Positions 1 through 8,758 of a DNA stretch of 64,000 bases are shown in pieces. The notes beneath the pieces were generated by a model. It saw nothing but the letters and a program-made list of their open reading frames with translations, had not been told where the DNA came from and did no database searches. Numbering within the stretch: position 1 is the first letter of the stretch; every line of letters begins with the position of its first letter. The stretch is taken from the NCBI RefSeq assembly GCF_023910625.1, contig NZ_JAAVVW010000003.1:2046001-2110000 (forward strand), in the 5' to 3' direction. A program made the position numbers and the translations under genes. This DNA comes from Limnohabitans sp. (GTDB lineage: Bacteria; Pseudomonadota; Gammaproteobacteria; Burkholderiales; Burkholderiaceae_C).

Positions 1-78
1 GCCAACGAGAAGCCCAGGGGACAAACCATTGCTTACGACCAGTTGCTCAATGCCTGGAAGAACGGCAAGGTGCGCTGA
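1..78 (+). CDS. C-terminal end of a probable ABC transporter substrate-binding protein
   Basis: An open frame enters from the left edge and stops with TGA at 76-78, giving 25 residues that end in AYDQLLNAWKNGKVR. Only the tail is visible, so no domain can be seen. It lies 68 bp upstream of glpD on the same strand. In related bacteria glpD is linked to the glycerol ABC transporter, whose binding protein (GlpV type) has a similar tail; the assignment is from memory of that family plus context and is tentative. Confidence 0.45.
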   Translation, partial: ANEKPRGQTIAYDQLLNAWKNGKVR

Positions 79-146
79 CCCCCTTGTTGAGCCTGTTGCA
101 AACCGCCCCTCGCTGAGCCCAGTGCGAGGGGCCATCTCCAGCTTTC

Positions 147-1736
147 ATGAAACGCGCAGCATTACTTGAATCACTGTCCCGCCAGTCGGTGTACGACCTG
201 GCCGTTGTTGGGGGAGGTGCCACCGGGCTCGGGGTGGCTCTCGATGCAGTGCTGCGCGGTTTTTCTGTCGTGTTGCTGGAGTCGCACGATTTCGGCAGCG
301 GCACGTCTTCGCGCTCCACCAAGCTGTTGCACGGCGGTGTGCGCTATCTCGCCCAGGGCAACCTCTCCCTGGTTCGCGAGGCACTTGCCGAGCGTGGCAC
401 CGTTTTGCGGTTGGCACCCCATCTGGCACAGCCTCTGTCTTTCGTGATGCCAGCCTACCACTGGTGGCAGTCTCCGTTTTACGGTATCGGACTCAAGCTT
501 TATGACCTTCTGGCCGGCGCTGCAGGTCTCGGTCGTACCGAACTCCTAAGCCGCGAACGCACCTTGGCATCGCTGCCCGGCGTGAACCCACAAAACCTGC
601 TCGGAGGTGTCCGGTATTGGGATGGTCAGTTTGATGACGCCCGACTGGTGCTTGCCCTGGGTCGCACCGCTGAAGCGGCGGGGGCGGTGTTGATGAATTA
701 CAGCAAGGTCACGGCAGTGCGCAGGCAAGCCGATTCGGCTGCAGCCCGTTTTGAGCTGGATGTGCGCGATCATTTCTCGGGCGAAGTCCGCACCGTGGCC
801 GCCCGGTGTGTCGTCAACGCCACGGGCGTGTGGGTAGACGAATTGCGCGCCGCCACCCAGGGACAAGTTCCGCAGACCCTTGTGCATCGCATGGTCAGTC
901 CCAGTCAGGGTGTGCATGTGGTGGTGGACCAGACCTTCCTGGGGGGTGACACGGCGCTGTTGGTTCCTAAGACGCGCGATGGACGTGTTTTGTTTGCAGT
1001 GCCATGGCTGGGCAAGCTTGTGCTGGGCACCACCGACACCCCGCGCCAGGACCTGCCCAGAGATCCGGAGCCCTTCCAGGAAGAACTGGATTTCATCCTG
1101 TCAGAGGCCAGTCTGGCCCTGAATCGGCCCGTGGGACGTGAGGATGTGCGCAGCGTCTGGGTGGGATTGCGCCCACTGGTCGCTCCTGCGCGCCAGGCCG
1201 AGGGGGCCACCAAAACACTGTCGCGTGAACACACCATCGTGACCGGTCCCAACGGCCTGGTCACGGTCACCGGAGGCAAGTGGACAACCTATCGCGCCAT
1301 GGCAGAAGACGTACTGGAGCGTTGTTTCGATGAGCGGTTACTGCCGCGCAAACCGGGCGGCTTGACCGAACACCATGCCCTCTTGGGCGCTGGTTCGGGC
1401 CAGCCCATATCGCTGCATGTCGCACCCGGACTGCATCTGTATGGCACAGAGGCTCAGCGTGTGACGGCCTGCCCCGGGGCCGAGACCGAACTCGGCATGG
1501 GACTCACGGAGGCCATGGTGCGATTTGCCGTTCGGGAGGAGTTTGCACAGACTGTTGAAGATGTGCTGGCACGCCGCTGGCGTTCGCTGTTTCTGGACGC
1601 CGCTGCCGCTGCCGCCATGGCACCTTCAGTCGCCTCTATCTTGCTGGATGAGGGCTGTGCCAACCCGGAACTCGACGCCTTCCTGTCCCTGTGCAGACGC
1701 AGCAAGCTGTCCAGTGCAGTTGGGTGTGCCTCCTGA
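147..1736 (+). CDS. glpD: Glycerol-3-phosphate dehydrogenase, FAD-dependent
   Basis: Oxidises sn-glycerol 3-phosphate to dihydroxyacetone phosphate and passes electrons to the quinone pool at the inner membrane. The 529-residue product has the N-terminal dinucleotide-binding motif GGGATG at residues 22-27, followed by the family block with SGTSSRSTKLLHGGVRYL, and TVTGGKWTTYR in the FAD-domain end. The C-terminal GlpD cap domain is present, so length and ends look complete. The ATG follows a GC-rich spacer with no strong Shine-Dalgarno sequence. The preceding gene tail is probably the glycerol importer, suggesting a glycerol uptake and catabolism operon. The IS256 element begins only 29 bp after its stop codon, so whatever followed originally has been lost or displaced. 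Confidence 0.93.
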   Translation: MKRAALLESLSRQSVYDLAVVGGGATGLGVALDAVLRGFSVVLLESHDFGSGTSSRSTKLLHGGVRYLAQGNLSLVREALAERGTVLRLAPHLAQPLSFVMPAYHWWQSPFYGIGLKLYDLLAGAAGLGRTELLSRERTLASLPGVNPQNLLGGVRYWDGQFDDARLVLALGRTAEAAGAVLMNYSKVTAVRRQADSAAARFELDVRDHFSGEVRTVAARCVVNATGVWVDELRAATQGQVPQTLVHRMVSPSQGVHVVVDQTFLGGDTALLVPKTRDGRVLFAVPWLGKLVLGTTDTPRQDLPRDPEPFQEELDFILSEASLALNRPVGREDVRSVWVGLRPLVAPARQAEGATKTLSREHTIVTGPNGLVTVTGGKWTTYRAMAEDVLERCFDERLLPRKPGGLTEHHALLGAGSGQPISLHVAPGLHLYGTEAQRVTACPGAETELGMGLTEAMVRFAVREEFAQTVEDVLARRWRSLFLDAAAAAAMAPSVASILLDEGCANPELDAFLSLCRRSKLSSAVGCAS

Positions 1737-1765
1737 AACACTGTCCCTTTGATATTCCTTGCCGA

Positions 1766-1791
1766 GGGTGTCCTAAATTTTGTGTAAACGG
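1766..1791 (+). repeat. Left terminal inverted repeat of the IS256 element
   Basis: 26 bp starting GGGTGTCC and ending TTTTGTGTAAACGG. It differs from the right repeat only in a short stretch around positions 7-12 of the repeat. Confidence 0.9.
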
Positions 1792-1832
1792 TCAAATGGC
1801 AGGAAACTGCCGAACATCCAGAAAGATGAACC

Positions 1833-3047
1833 ATGACCGTAAGCAACGAATTGATCGACCAGCTGCTCGCTGGCTATAAAAAACCTGAAGACCTCATCGG
1901 CGAGAACGGCCTGCTCAAGCAGCTGACCAAGCGCCTTGTGGAGCGCGCTTTGGAAGCCGAGATGACCGAGCACTTGGGTCACACCAAGAATGCCAGCGTG
2001 GCCAACGCCGCTGGCAATGCCCGCAACGGCAAAAGCAAAAAGACCCTCAAAGGCGACTTTGGCGAGCTGCCCATTGATATCCCCCGTGATCGCCACGCCA
2101 GCTTTGAGCCGCAGATCGTGCCCAAGCACCAGACGCGCTGGACGGGTTTTGATGACAAGATTTTGTCCCTGTATGCCCGAGGCATGACGGTACGTGAGAT
2201 TCAGGGGCATCTCCAGGAAATGTATGGCACCGAGGTGTCGCCCACGCTGATCTCATCGGTTACGGATGCCGTCATGGACGAGGTCAAGGCTTGGCAGGCG
2301 CGTCCACTGGATGCGCTGTACCCGATCGTTTACCTGGACTGCATCCACGTCAAAACCCGTGACTCAGGCGTGGTGCGCAACAAGGCCGTATATCTGGCCT
2401 TGGGCATCAACATGGCGGGCGAGAAGGAAATCCTGGGGCTGTGGATTGCCCAGACCGAAGGGGCCAAGTTCTGGCTGCAGGTGGTCACGGAGCTCAAGAA
2501 CCGGGGCGTGGCTGACATCTTCATCGCCTGCGTGGATGGCTTGAAGGGCTTTCCCGAGGCAATAGAGGCTGTATATCCGCAAACGGCGGTGCAGCTGTGT
2601 CTGGTGCACATGGTGCGCCACAGCCTGAACTATGTGAGCTGGAAGATGCGCAAAGTGGTGGCCGCAGACCTGAAGACCATCTACAGCAGCGCAACTGCGG
2701 ATGATGCCGTGCTGCGGCTGCAGGAATTCGAAGAAAAATGGGGCGCTGACTACCCGACCATTGTGAAATCGTGGTGCAGCAACTGGGAGCGGATCGTGCC
2801 GTTCTTTGAATATCCTCCAGAGATTCGGCGGATCATTTACACGACCAACGCCATCGAGTCGGTGAACATGAGTCTGCGCAAGGTGACCAAGAGCCGGGGC
2901 TCGTTCTCCAGCGATGAGGCATTGCTGAAATTGTTCTACCTGGCGCTGAACAACATCAGCAAGAAGTGGACGATGCCGCTCAGAGATTGGAAAGCCGCAT
3001 TGACCCGGTTTACCATTCAGTTCGAAGGCAGGATGCCCAATGACTGA
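1833..3047 (+). CDS. IS256-family (Mutator-type) transposase
   Basis: A 404-residue DDE transposase, the usual family length. The likely catalytic residues are D169 (VYLD), D235 (IACVDG) and E342 (TTNAIESVN). An N-terminal helical DNA-binding part is followed by the MULE-type catalytic core with the CLVHMVRHSL segment near residues 256-265. The frame is intact, so the element may still be active. The stop lies 8 bp before the right inverted repeat. The ATG at 1833 lies about 40 bp inside the left repeat. Confidence 0.96.
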   Translation: MTVSNELIDQLLAGYKKPEDLIGENGLLKQLTKRLVERALEAEMTEHLGHTKNASVANAAGNARNGKSKKTLKGDFGELPIDIPRDRHASFEPQIVPKHQTRWTGFDDKILSLYARGMTVREIQGHLQEMYGTEVSPTLISSVTDAVMDEVKAWQARPLDALYPIVYLDCIHVKTRDSGVVRNKAVYLALGINMAGEKEILGLWIAQTEGAKFWLQVVTELKNRGVADIFIACVDGLKGFPEAIEAVYPQTAVQLCLVHMVRHSLNYVSWKMRKVVAADLKTIYSSATADDAVLRLQEFEEKWGADYPTIVKSWCSNWERIVPFFEYPPEIRRIIYTTNAIESVNMSLRKVTKSRGSFSSDEALLKLFYLALNNISKKWTMPLRDWKAALTRFTIQFEGRMPND

Positions 3048-3055
3048 TCTCAGCC

Positions 3056-3081
3056 CCGTTTACACAAAATGCCGTACACCC
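3056..3081 (-). repeat. Right terminal inverted repeat of the IS256 element
   Basis: Read on the minus strand this starts GGGTGTACGG and ends TTTTGTGTAAACGG, matching the left end in inverse orientation. It directly abuts the surviving part of ltnD. Confidence 0.9.
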
Positions 3082-3852
3082 TTCGGTGTGGCACACGACA
3101 GCTTGGCATCTCTGGGCGCAGCGTGCGACGTGGTCGTGTCGGTGGTGGTGAATGCCGCCCAGACCGAAGCCGTGTTGTTTGGCGACGGCACCACCCCCGG
3201 TTGCGCCGCCAGCATGAAGCCCGGCAGCGTGTTCGTGATGTGCTCCACTGTCGACCCGAATTGGTCGGTGGCTTTGGAAGCGCGCCTCGAAGCCATGGGC
3301 CTGCGTTATGTGGATGCGCCGATTTCGGGCGGTGCCGCCAAAGCCGCATCTGGCCAGATGACGATGATGACGGCGGCCAAGCCCGAGGCCTATGCCGTGG
3401 CCGAGCCATTTTTGAACGCGATGGCCGCCAAGGTCTACAAGCTGGGCGACAGCGCGGGCGCAGGCAGCAAGGTCAAGATCATCAACCAGCTTTTGGCGGG
3501 CGTGCACATTGCGGCGGCGGCCGAGGCCATGGCGCTGGGCCTGCGCGAGGGCGTGGACCCAGCCGCTTTGTACGAGGTGATCACCAACAGCGCAGGCAAC
3601 AGCTGGATGTTTGAAAACCGCATGGCCCATGTGCTGGCGGCCGACTACACGCCGCTGTCGGCCGTGGACATTTTTGTGAAAGATTTGGGGCTGGTGCTGG
3701 ACATGGCGCGCGCCAGCAAGTTCCCGCTGCCGCTGTCGAGCACCGCGCACCAGATGTTCATGCAGGCCAGCACCGCTGGCTTTGCCAAGGAAGACGACAG
3801 CGCGGTGATCAAGATTTTTCCGGGCATTGAACTGCCGAAAGGCAAGTCATGA
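3082..3852 (+). pseudogene. ltnD: L-threonate dehydrogenase, 5'-truncated by the IS256 element
   Basis: The remaining frame runs from GVAHDSLASLGAACDVVVSVV to the stop at 3850-3852 and matches LtnD of the beta-hydroxyacid dehydrogenase family. The substrate/catalytic segments DAPISGG and GAGSKVKIINQLL (with the family lysine) and the C-terminal helical domain are present. Roughly the first 50 residues are missing, including the Rossmann GxGxMG motif for NAD binding, so activity is unlikely. An ATG at 3040 inside the transposase gene is in frame and could give a 270-residue hybrid protein. It overlaps otnK by 4 bp (ATGA), the original operon arrangement. In the intact pathway it oxidises L-threonate to 2-oxotetronate. 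Confidence 0.85.
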
Positions 3853-5114
3853 AGATCAAACTGGGTTGCATTGCAGACGACTTCACCGGTGCCACCGACC
3901 TGGCCAACAACCTGGTGCGTTCGGGCATGCGGGTGGTGCAAACCATTGGCGTGCCCACAGTGCCATTGGCGGCCGACGTTCATGTCGTGGTGGTGGCGCT
4001 CAAGTCGCGCACCATTCCGGCCGCCGAGGCCATCGCGCAATCGTTGCAAGCCTTGAAGTGGCTGCAGGCCCAAGGGGCGCAGCAGATCTATTTCAAATAC
4101 TGCTCCACTTTTGACAGCACACCCGAAGGCAACATCGGCCCGGTGACCGAGGCGCTGATGGACGCGCTGCGCACCGATTTCACCATCGCGACCCCGGCTT
4201 TCCCAGACAACGGCCGCACCGTGTTCAAGGGCTATTTGTTTGCGGGCAGCGTGCTGCTCAACGAGAGCGGCATGCAAAACCACCCGCTCACGCCCATGCA
4301 GGATGCGAACCTGGTGCGCGTGATGCAAGCGCAAACCCAGCGCCCCGTGGGTTTGATCGATTACAAAACGGTGGCGCAAGGTGAAGCCGCGATCCGCGCA
4401 CGCATCGCCGAGTTGCGCAGCCAGGGCGTGGGCGTGGCCGTGGTGGACGCCACCAGCAACGCCGACCTGTTGTTGCTGGGTCCGGCTTTGAAAGAGATGC
4501 CATTGGTGACGGCAGGCTCGGGCGTGGCCATTGGCCTGCCCGCCAACTTTGGGCTGCAGCCTTCGTTGCAAGCGAGCCAGTTGCCTGCGGCATCGGGCCT
4601 GCAAGCCGTGGTGTCGGGCAGCTGCTCGCTGGCCACCAACGCGCAGGTGGCGCACTTCAAAGCCACCGGTCGGCCCGCACGGGCCATTGACCCCGCCAGC
4701 CTGATGAACGGGCAAAGCGATACCGTGGTTCAACAGGTGCTGGCCTGGGCCGCGCCGCTTTTGAAAGACGGCCCGGTGTTGGTGTACTCGACCGCCGAGC
4801 CCGATGCCGTCAAAGCCGTACAGGCACAACTGGGCGTGGCCGAAGCAGGTGCTTGGGTTGAAAACGCACTGGCCGCCGTGGCGCGTGGCCTGGTGGGCTT
4901 GGGCGTGCGTCAGTTGGTGGTGGCGGGTGGCGAAACCTCGGGCGCTTGTGTGCAAGCCTTGGGCATCGCACAGCTGCAAATTGGCCCGCAGATCGACCCC
5001 GGCGTGCCGTGGTGCCATGCGCCTTCAGCCCACGGTGGTGTGCACATCGCGCTCAAGTCGGGCAACTTCGGCACCGAAGACTTTTTCAGCAAGGCTTTTG
5101 GCGCGTTGGCCTGA
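3849..5114 (+). CDS. otnK: 3-oxo-tetronate kinase, four-carbon acid sugar kinase family
   Basis: A 421-residue member of the DUF1537 kinase family. It begins MKIKLGCIADDFTGATDLANN, the conserved substrate-binding DDxTGA motif, and ends with the ATP-binding C-terminal domain containing VVAGGETSGA near residue 357. It phosphorylates 3-oxotetronate in four-carbon acid sugar catabolism. The ATG overlaps the ltnD stop, so the two were translationally coupled. The aldolase (otnC) and isomerase (otnI) that usually accompany it are not next to it; metH follows convergently after 28 bp. With ltnD truncated the kinase is probably an orphan. Confidence 0.88.
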   Translation: MKIKLGCIADDFTGATDLANNLVRSGMRVVQTIGVPTVPLAADVHVVVVALKSRTIPAAEAIAQSLQALKWLQAQGAQQIYFKYCSTFDSTPEGNIGPVTEALMDALRTDFTIATPAFPDNGRTVFKGYLFAGSVLLNESGMQNHPLTPMQDANLVRVMQAQTQRPVGLIDYKTVAQGEAAIRARIAELRSQGVGVAVVDATSNADLLLLGPALKEMPLVTAGSGVAIGLPANFGLQPSLQASQLPAASGLQAVVSGSCSLATNAQVAHFKATGRPARAIDPASLMNGQSDTVVQQVLAWAAPLLKDGPVLVYSTAEPDAVKAVQAQLGVAEAGAWVENALAAVARGLVGLGVRQLVVAGGETSGACVQALGIAQLQIGPQIDPGVPWCHAPSAHGGVHIALKSGNFGTEDFFSKAFGALA

Positions 5115-5125
5115 ATGACCTGAAT

Positions 5126-5142
5126 GGCCTGGGCGTGACCGT

Positions 5143-5149
<7 letters not shown>
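5126..5149. terminator. Weak hairpin between convergent otnK and metH
   Basis: GGCCTG at 5126-5131 pairs with CAGGCC at 5144-5149 across a 12-nt loop, followed by GCTTCTTT. It lies between two convergent genes and overlaps the metH stop. The stem is only 6 bp, so a terminator role is uncertain. Confidence 0.3.
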
Positions 5150-6189
<1,040 letters not shown>

Positions 6190-6209
6190 GGGGGTATTGT
6201 AAAAGTTGG

Positions 6210-6230
6210 GGTTTCAGGTTTTATGAAACC
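6210..6230. promoter_or_regulatory. Perfect 7-7-7 inverted repeat upstream of metH
   Basis: GGTTTCA and TGAAACC flank a 7-bp spacer, 21 bp upstream of the metH ATG on the minus strand, in the 166-bp region shared with recQ. The position suits an operator or leader hairpin. The half-sites do not match the classical MetR TGAA-N5-TTCA order, so the regulator is unknown. Confidence 0.4.
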
Positions 6231-6355
6231 GCGCAAAACCCGCTGCCCGCAACTGGCAAGCCGGGCACTGCCCGCCCTCACCCACCCACACCACACCCGC
6301 AAAAATGCTCCACCAATAGCGGACAATCAAGCCTTCAAAAAGCCGTCAAACCCCA

Positions 6356-8239
6356 GTGTCCCCCCACCTCCCCATCCTGCGCGAAGTTTTTGGCTACGAC
6401 GCCTTTCGCGGCCCGCAGCAAGCCATCATTGACCATGTGGCCGCAGGCGGCGATGCGCTGGTGCTCATGCCCACGGGCGGGGGCAAATCGCTGTGCTACC
6501 AAATTCCGGCCATTGCGCGCCAACGCGCTGGCCAGGGCATCACGGTGGTGGTGTCGCCCCTGATCGCGCTGATGCACGACCAAGTGGGCGCGTTGCACGA
6601 AGCGGGTGTCAGCGCCGCCTTCCTCAACTCCACCCTCACCAGCGAAGAAGCCAGCGACACCGAACGGCGGCTGATGCGTGGCGACATCACCTTGCTGTAT
6701 GCCGCGCCCGAACGGGTGACCACCTCGCGCTTTTTGGCGCAAATGGACTCGCTGCAAGAGCGCGGGCTGCTGAGCCTGTTTGCGATTGACGAAGCGCATT
6801 GCGTGAGCCAGTGGGGCCACGACTTCCGGCCCGAATACCGGGGCCTGACGGTGCTGCACGAACGCTATCCCGGCGTGCCGCGTGTGGCGCTGACTGCCAC
6901 GGCCGATGCGCTGACGCGGGCCGACATCGTCGAGCGGCTGCAGCTGGAAAGCGCCGAGCTGTTCATCAGCAGCTTTGACCGCCCCAACATCCGTTACACC
7001 ATCGTCGAAAAAAAAGAAGCCAGCACCCAACTGCTGCGCTTCATTGAGCGCGAGCATCCCGAAGAAGCGGGTGTGGTGTATTGCCAGTCGCGCAAACGGG
7101 TGGAAGAGATTGCGGCCATGCTGTGCGAAGCCGGTGTGCGGGCGCTGCCCTACCACGCGGGACTGCCCGCCGACATGCGCCAGCGCCACCAAAACGAGTT
7201 TTTGCGCGAAGAGGGGGTGGTGATGGTGGCCACCATCGCGTTCGGCATGGGCATCGACAAACCCGATGTGCGCTTTGTGGCGCACCTGGACATGCCCAAA
7301 AACATCGAAGGCTATTACCAAGAGACCGGGCGCGCCGGGCGCGATGGCTTGGCGTCGGACGCGTGGATGGCCTATGGCCTGCAAGACGTGGTGAACCAGC
7401 GCCGCATGATCGACGAAAGCCCGGCAGGCGAAGAGTTCAAGCAGGTCATGCGCGGCAAGCTCGACGCGCTGCTGGCCCTGGCCGAGGCCACCGACTGCCG
7501 ACGCGTGCGCCTGTTGGGCTACTTTGGCGAAACCTACCAAGGCCAAACCGAGAGCAGCCAAGGCGTTTACATGCCCTACTGCGGCAACTGCGACAACTGC
7601 CTGAACCCGCCCGAAGTGTGGGACGGCACCGATGCGGCGCGCAAACTGCTGTCCACTGTGTACCGCTGCCACCAGGCCAGCGGCCACAGCTTTGGCGCAG
7701 CGCACACCATGGACATCGTGCGCGGCAAGAAAACCGAAAAAGTGGCGCAACGCGGCCACGAGAGCATCAGCACCTTTGGCCTGGGGGCCGAGTACAGCGA
7801 ACAGCAACTGCGCGCCGTGATGCGCCAACTGATCGCCATTGGCGCGCTGCATGTTCACACCGAAGAAGGCTTCAGCACCCTGCACCTGACCGAAGGCTCG
7901 CGCGCCGTGCTGAAAGGCGATGTGCCGGTGCAGCTGCGCGAGAGCACCAGCCAGCGCGCCGACAAACGCACACGCAGCCGCAGCGCCCCATCCCCCGCCG
8001 CCGCCAACCTGGGCCAAGACGCGATGGTGCGCTACATCAACCTCAAGGCCTGGCGCGCCGAAGTGGCCAAAGAACACAACCTGCCCGCGTATGTGATCTT
8101 TCATGATGCGACGCTGGCCGCCATTGCCGAGGCCGCACCCCAAAGCCTGGCGCAGCTGCAAGGCATCAGCGGCTTGGGCGTCAAGAAGCTCGAAGCCTAC
8201 GGCCCGCAGGTGTTGCGGGTGTGCAATGGGGTGGGTTGA
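6356..8239 (+). CDS. recQ: ATP-dependent DNA helicase RecQ
   Basis: A 627-residue SF2 helicase for recombinational repair and fork processing. It shows motif 0/I ([23 protein letters not shown]), the DEAH box as IDEAHC, motif V/VI region ([22 protein letters not shown]), the zinc-binding cluster ending CGNCDNC near residue 410, a winged helix and a C-terminal HRDC domain (residues about 550-627). The start is a GTG at 6356; the next residues [18 protein letters not shown] fit the family N-terminus. The gene is monocistronic and divergent from metH. Confidence 0.95.
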   Translation: MSPHLPILREVFGYDAFRGPQQAIIDHVAAGGDALVLMPTGGGKSLCYQIPAIARQRAGQGITVVVSPLIALMHDQVGALHEAGVSAAFLNSTLTSEEASDTERRLMRGDITLLYAAPERVTTSRFLAQMDSLQERGLLSLFAIDEAHCVSQWGHDFRPEYRGLTVLHERYPGVPRVALTATADALTRADIVERLQLESAELFISSFDRPNIRYTIVEKKEASTQLLRFIEREHPEEAGVVYCQSRKRVEEIAAMLCEAGVRALPYHAGLPADMRQRHQNEFLREEGVVMVATIAFGMGIDKPDVRFVAHLDMPKNIEGYYQETGRAGRDGLASDAWMAYGLQDVVNQRRMIDESPAGEEFKQVMRGKLDALLALAEATDCRRVRLLGYFGETYQGQTESSQGVYMPYCGNCDNCLNPPEVWDGTDAARKLLSTVYRCHQASGHSFGAAHTMDIVRGKKTEKVAQRGHESISTFGLGAEYSEQQLRAVMRQLIAIGALHVHTEEGFSTLHLTEGSRAVLKGDVPVQLRESTSQRADKRTRSRSAPSPAAANLGQDAMVRYINLKAWRAEVAKEHNLPAYVIFHDATLAAIAEAAPQSLAQLQGISGLGVKKLEAYGPQVLRVCNGVG

Positions 8240-8700
8240 TCAGGCATTCACCTGAATCGCCCCACGCCGAATCTGGTCCCGCTCCGCGTAGCGGCTTCGT
8301 CCAACCCTTCCATCGAGGGGGACGCTTTCCGGCCTACGGCCTCCAAACGCCTCTCATCTCAAACGTTGGACGAGCCCGGTTCTGGGCGGTGGTTTTTGCC
8401 CTACAGAAAATATCTTTTTTGTTTTGCCTGCGCACTTGAGCTTTCACTTGGCTCAAGCGATACGACGGCGGTGCGCCTTGTGCCATTGCGGCACTTTTTG
8501 GGCAGTGTGTGGGGCAAGTATCTGGGGAATGTGACGATGGCCAGCATGATCCATCTGGGCCATTTTTTAAAACTCCCAAAACCAAGAACCGCCGGGTTCA
8601 ATGCTCGGGGAAGTGACACAAAGGATGCTGAACTATCCTTTGGTGCTCATTTATTTCCATTTAAAAAGTTTAAAGGTAACGGAGCTTTGGAATGAGGTGC
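8240..8700. other. Gene-free stretch with several hairpins
   Basis: About 460 bp with no convincing gene. It contains an imperfect long-range inverted repeat (8293-8305 GGCTTCGTCCAAC with 8365-8376 GTTGGACGAGCC), a hairpin at 8435-8457 (CTTGAGC/GCTCAAG) and a perfect 7-bp stem at 8620-8641 (AAAGGAT/ATCCTTT). Short frames exist on both strands but have no recognisable domain or start signal. It could be decayed coding sequence or a dispersed intergenic repeat. Confidence 0.5.
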
Positions 8701-8707
8701 TTTTACT

Positions 8708-8728
8708 GATAATGTATTCGCAATATAC
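8708..8728 (+). promoter_or_regulatory. Putative Fur box upstream of the TonB-dependent receptor
   Basis: TGATAATGTATTCGCAATATA resembles Fur sites: the left half GATAATG is exact and ATTCGCAATAT resembles the right-hand form seen at many proteobacterial sites. It ends about 30 bp before the first ATG of the receptor gene, where promoter overlap would be expected. The right half is degenerate, so this is a reasoned guess. Confidence 0.45.
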
Positions 8729-8758
8729 TTCGGGTCTTTCACGCCTCAAAAAAAGCAT

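Larger units (their letters stand above)
1766..3081 (+). mobile_element. IS256-family insertion sequence, 1316 bp, complete
   Basis: A single transposase gene is enclosed by 26-bp terminal inverted repeats (1766-1791 and 3056-3081), both beginning GGGTGT and ending TTGTGTAAACGG. Flanking bases are CTTGCCGA on the left and TTCGGTGT on the right, so there is no target duplication, although IS256 elements normally make 8-9 bp duplications. The right end sits inside ltnD. The simplest reading is insertion followed by a deletion or rearrangement next to the element. Confidence 0.92.

Noticed and set aside
1758-3089. Target site duplication around the IS256 element
   Set aside because: The 8-9 bp on each side were compared and do not match.
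3645-5018. A 457-codon open frame antisense to otnK
   Set aside because: It mirrors the codon pattern of otnK and has no recognisable domain or start signal.
6335-8161. A 608-codon open frame antisense to recQ
   Set aside because: RecQ motifs are complete on the plus strand; the antisense product is rich in His, Gly and Ala with no domain, a normal effect of high GC content and codon bias.
8366-8695. A possible small gene of 109 codons in the gene-free stretch
   Set aside because: No domain, no ribosome-binding site, and it runs through hairpins; the opposite strand has equally long frames.
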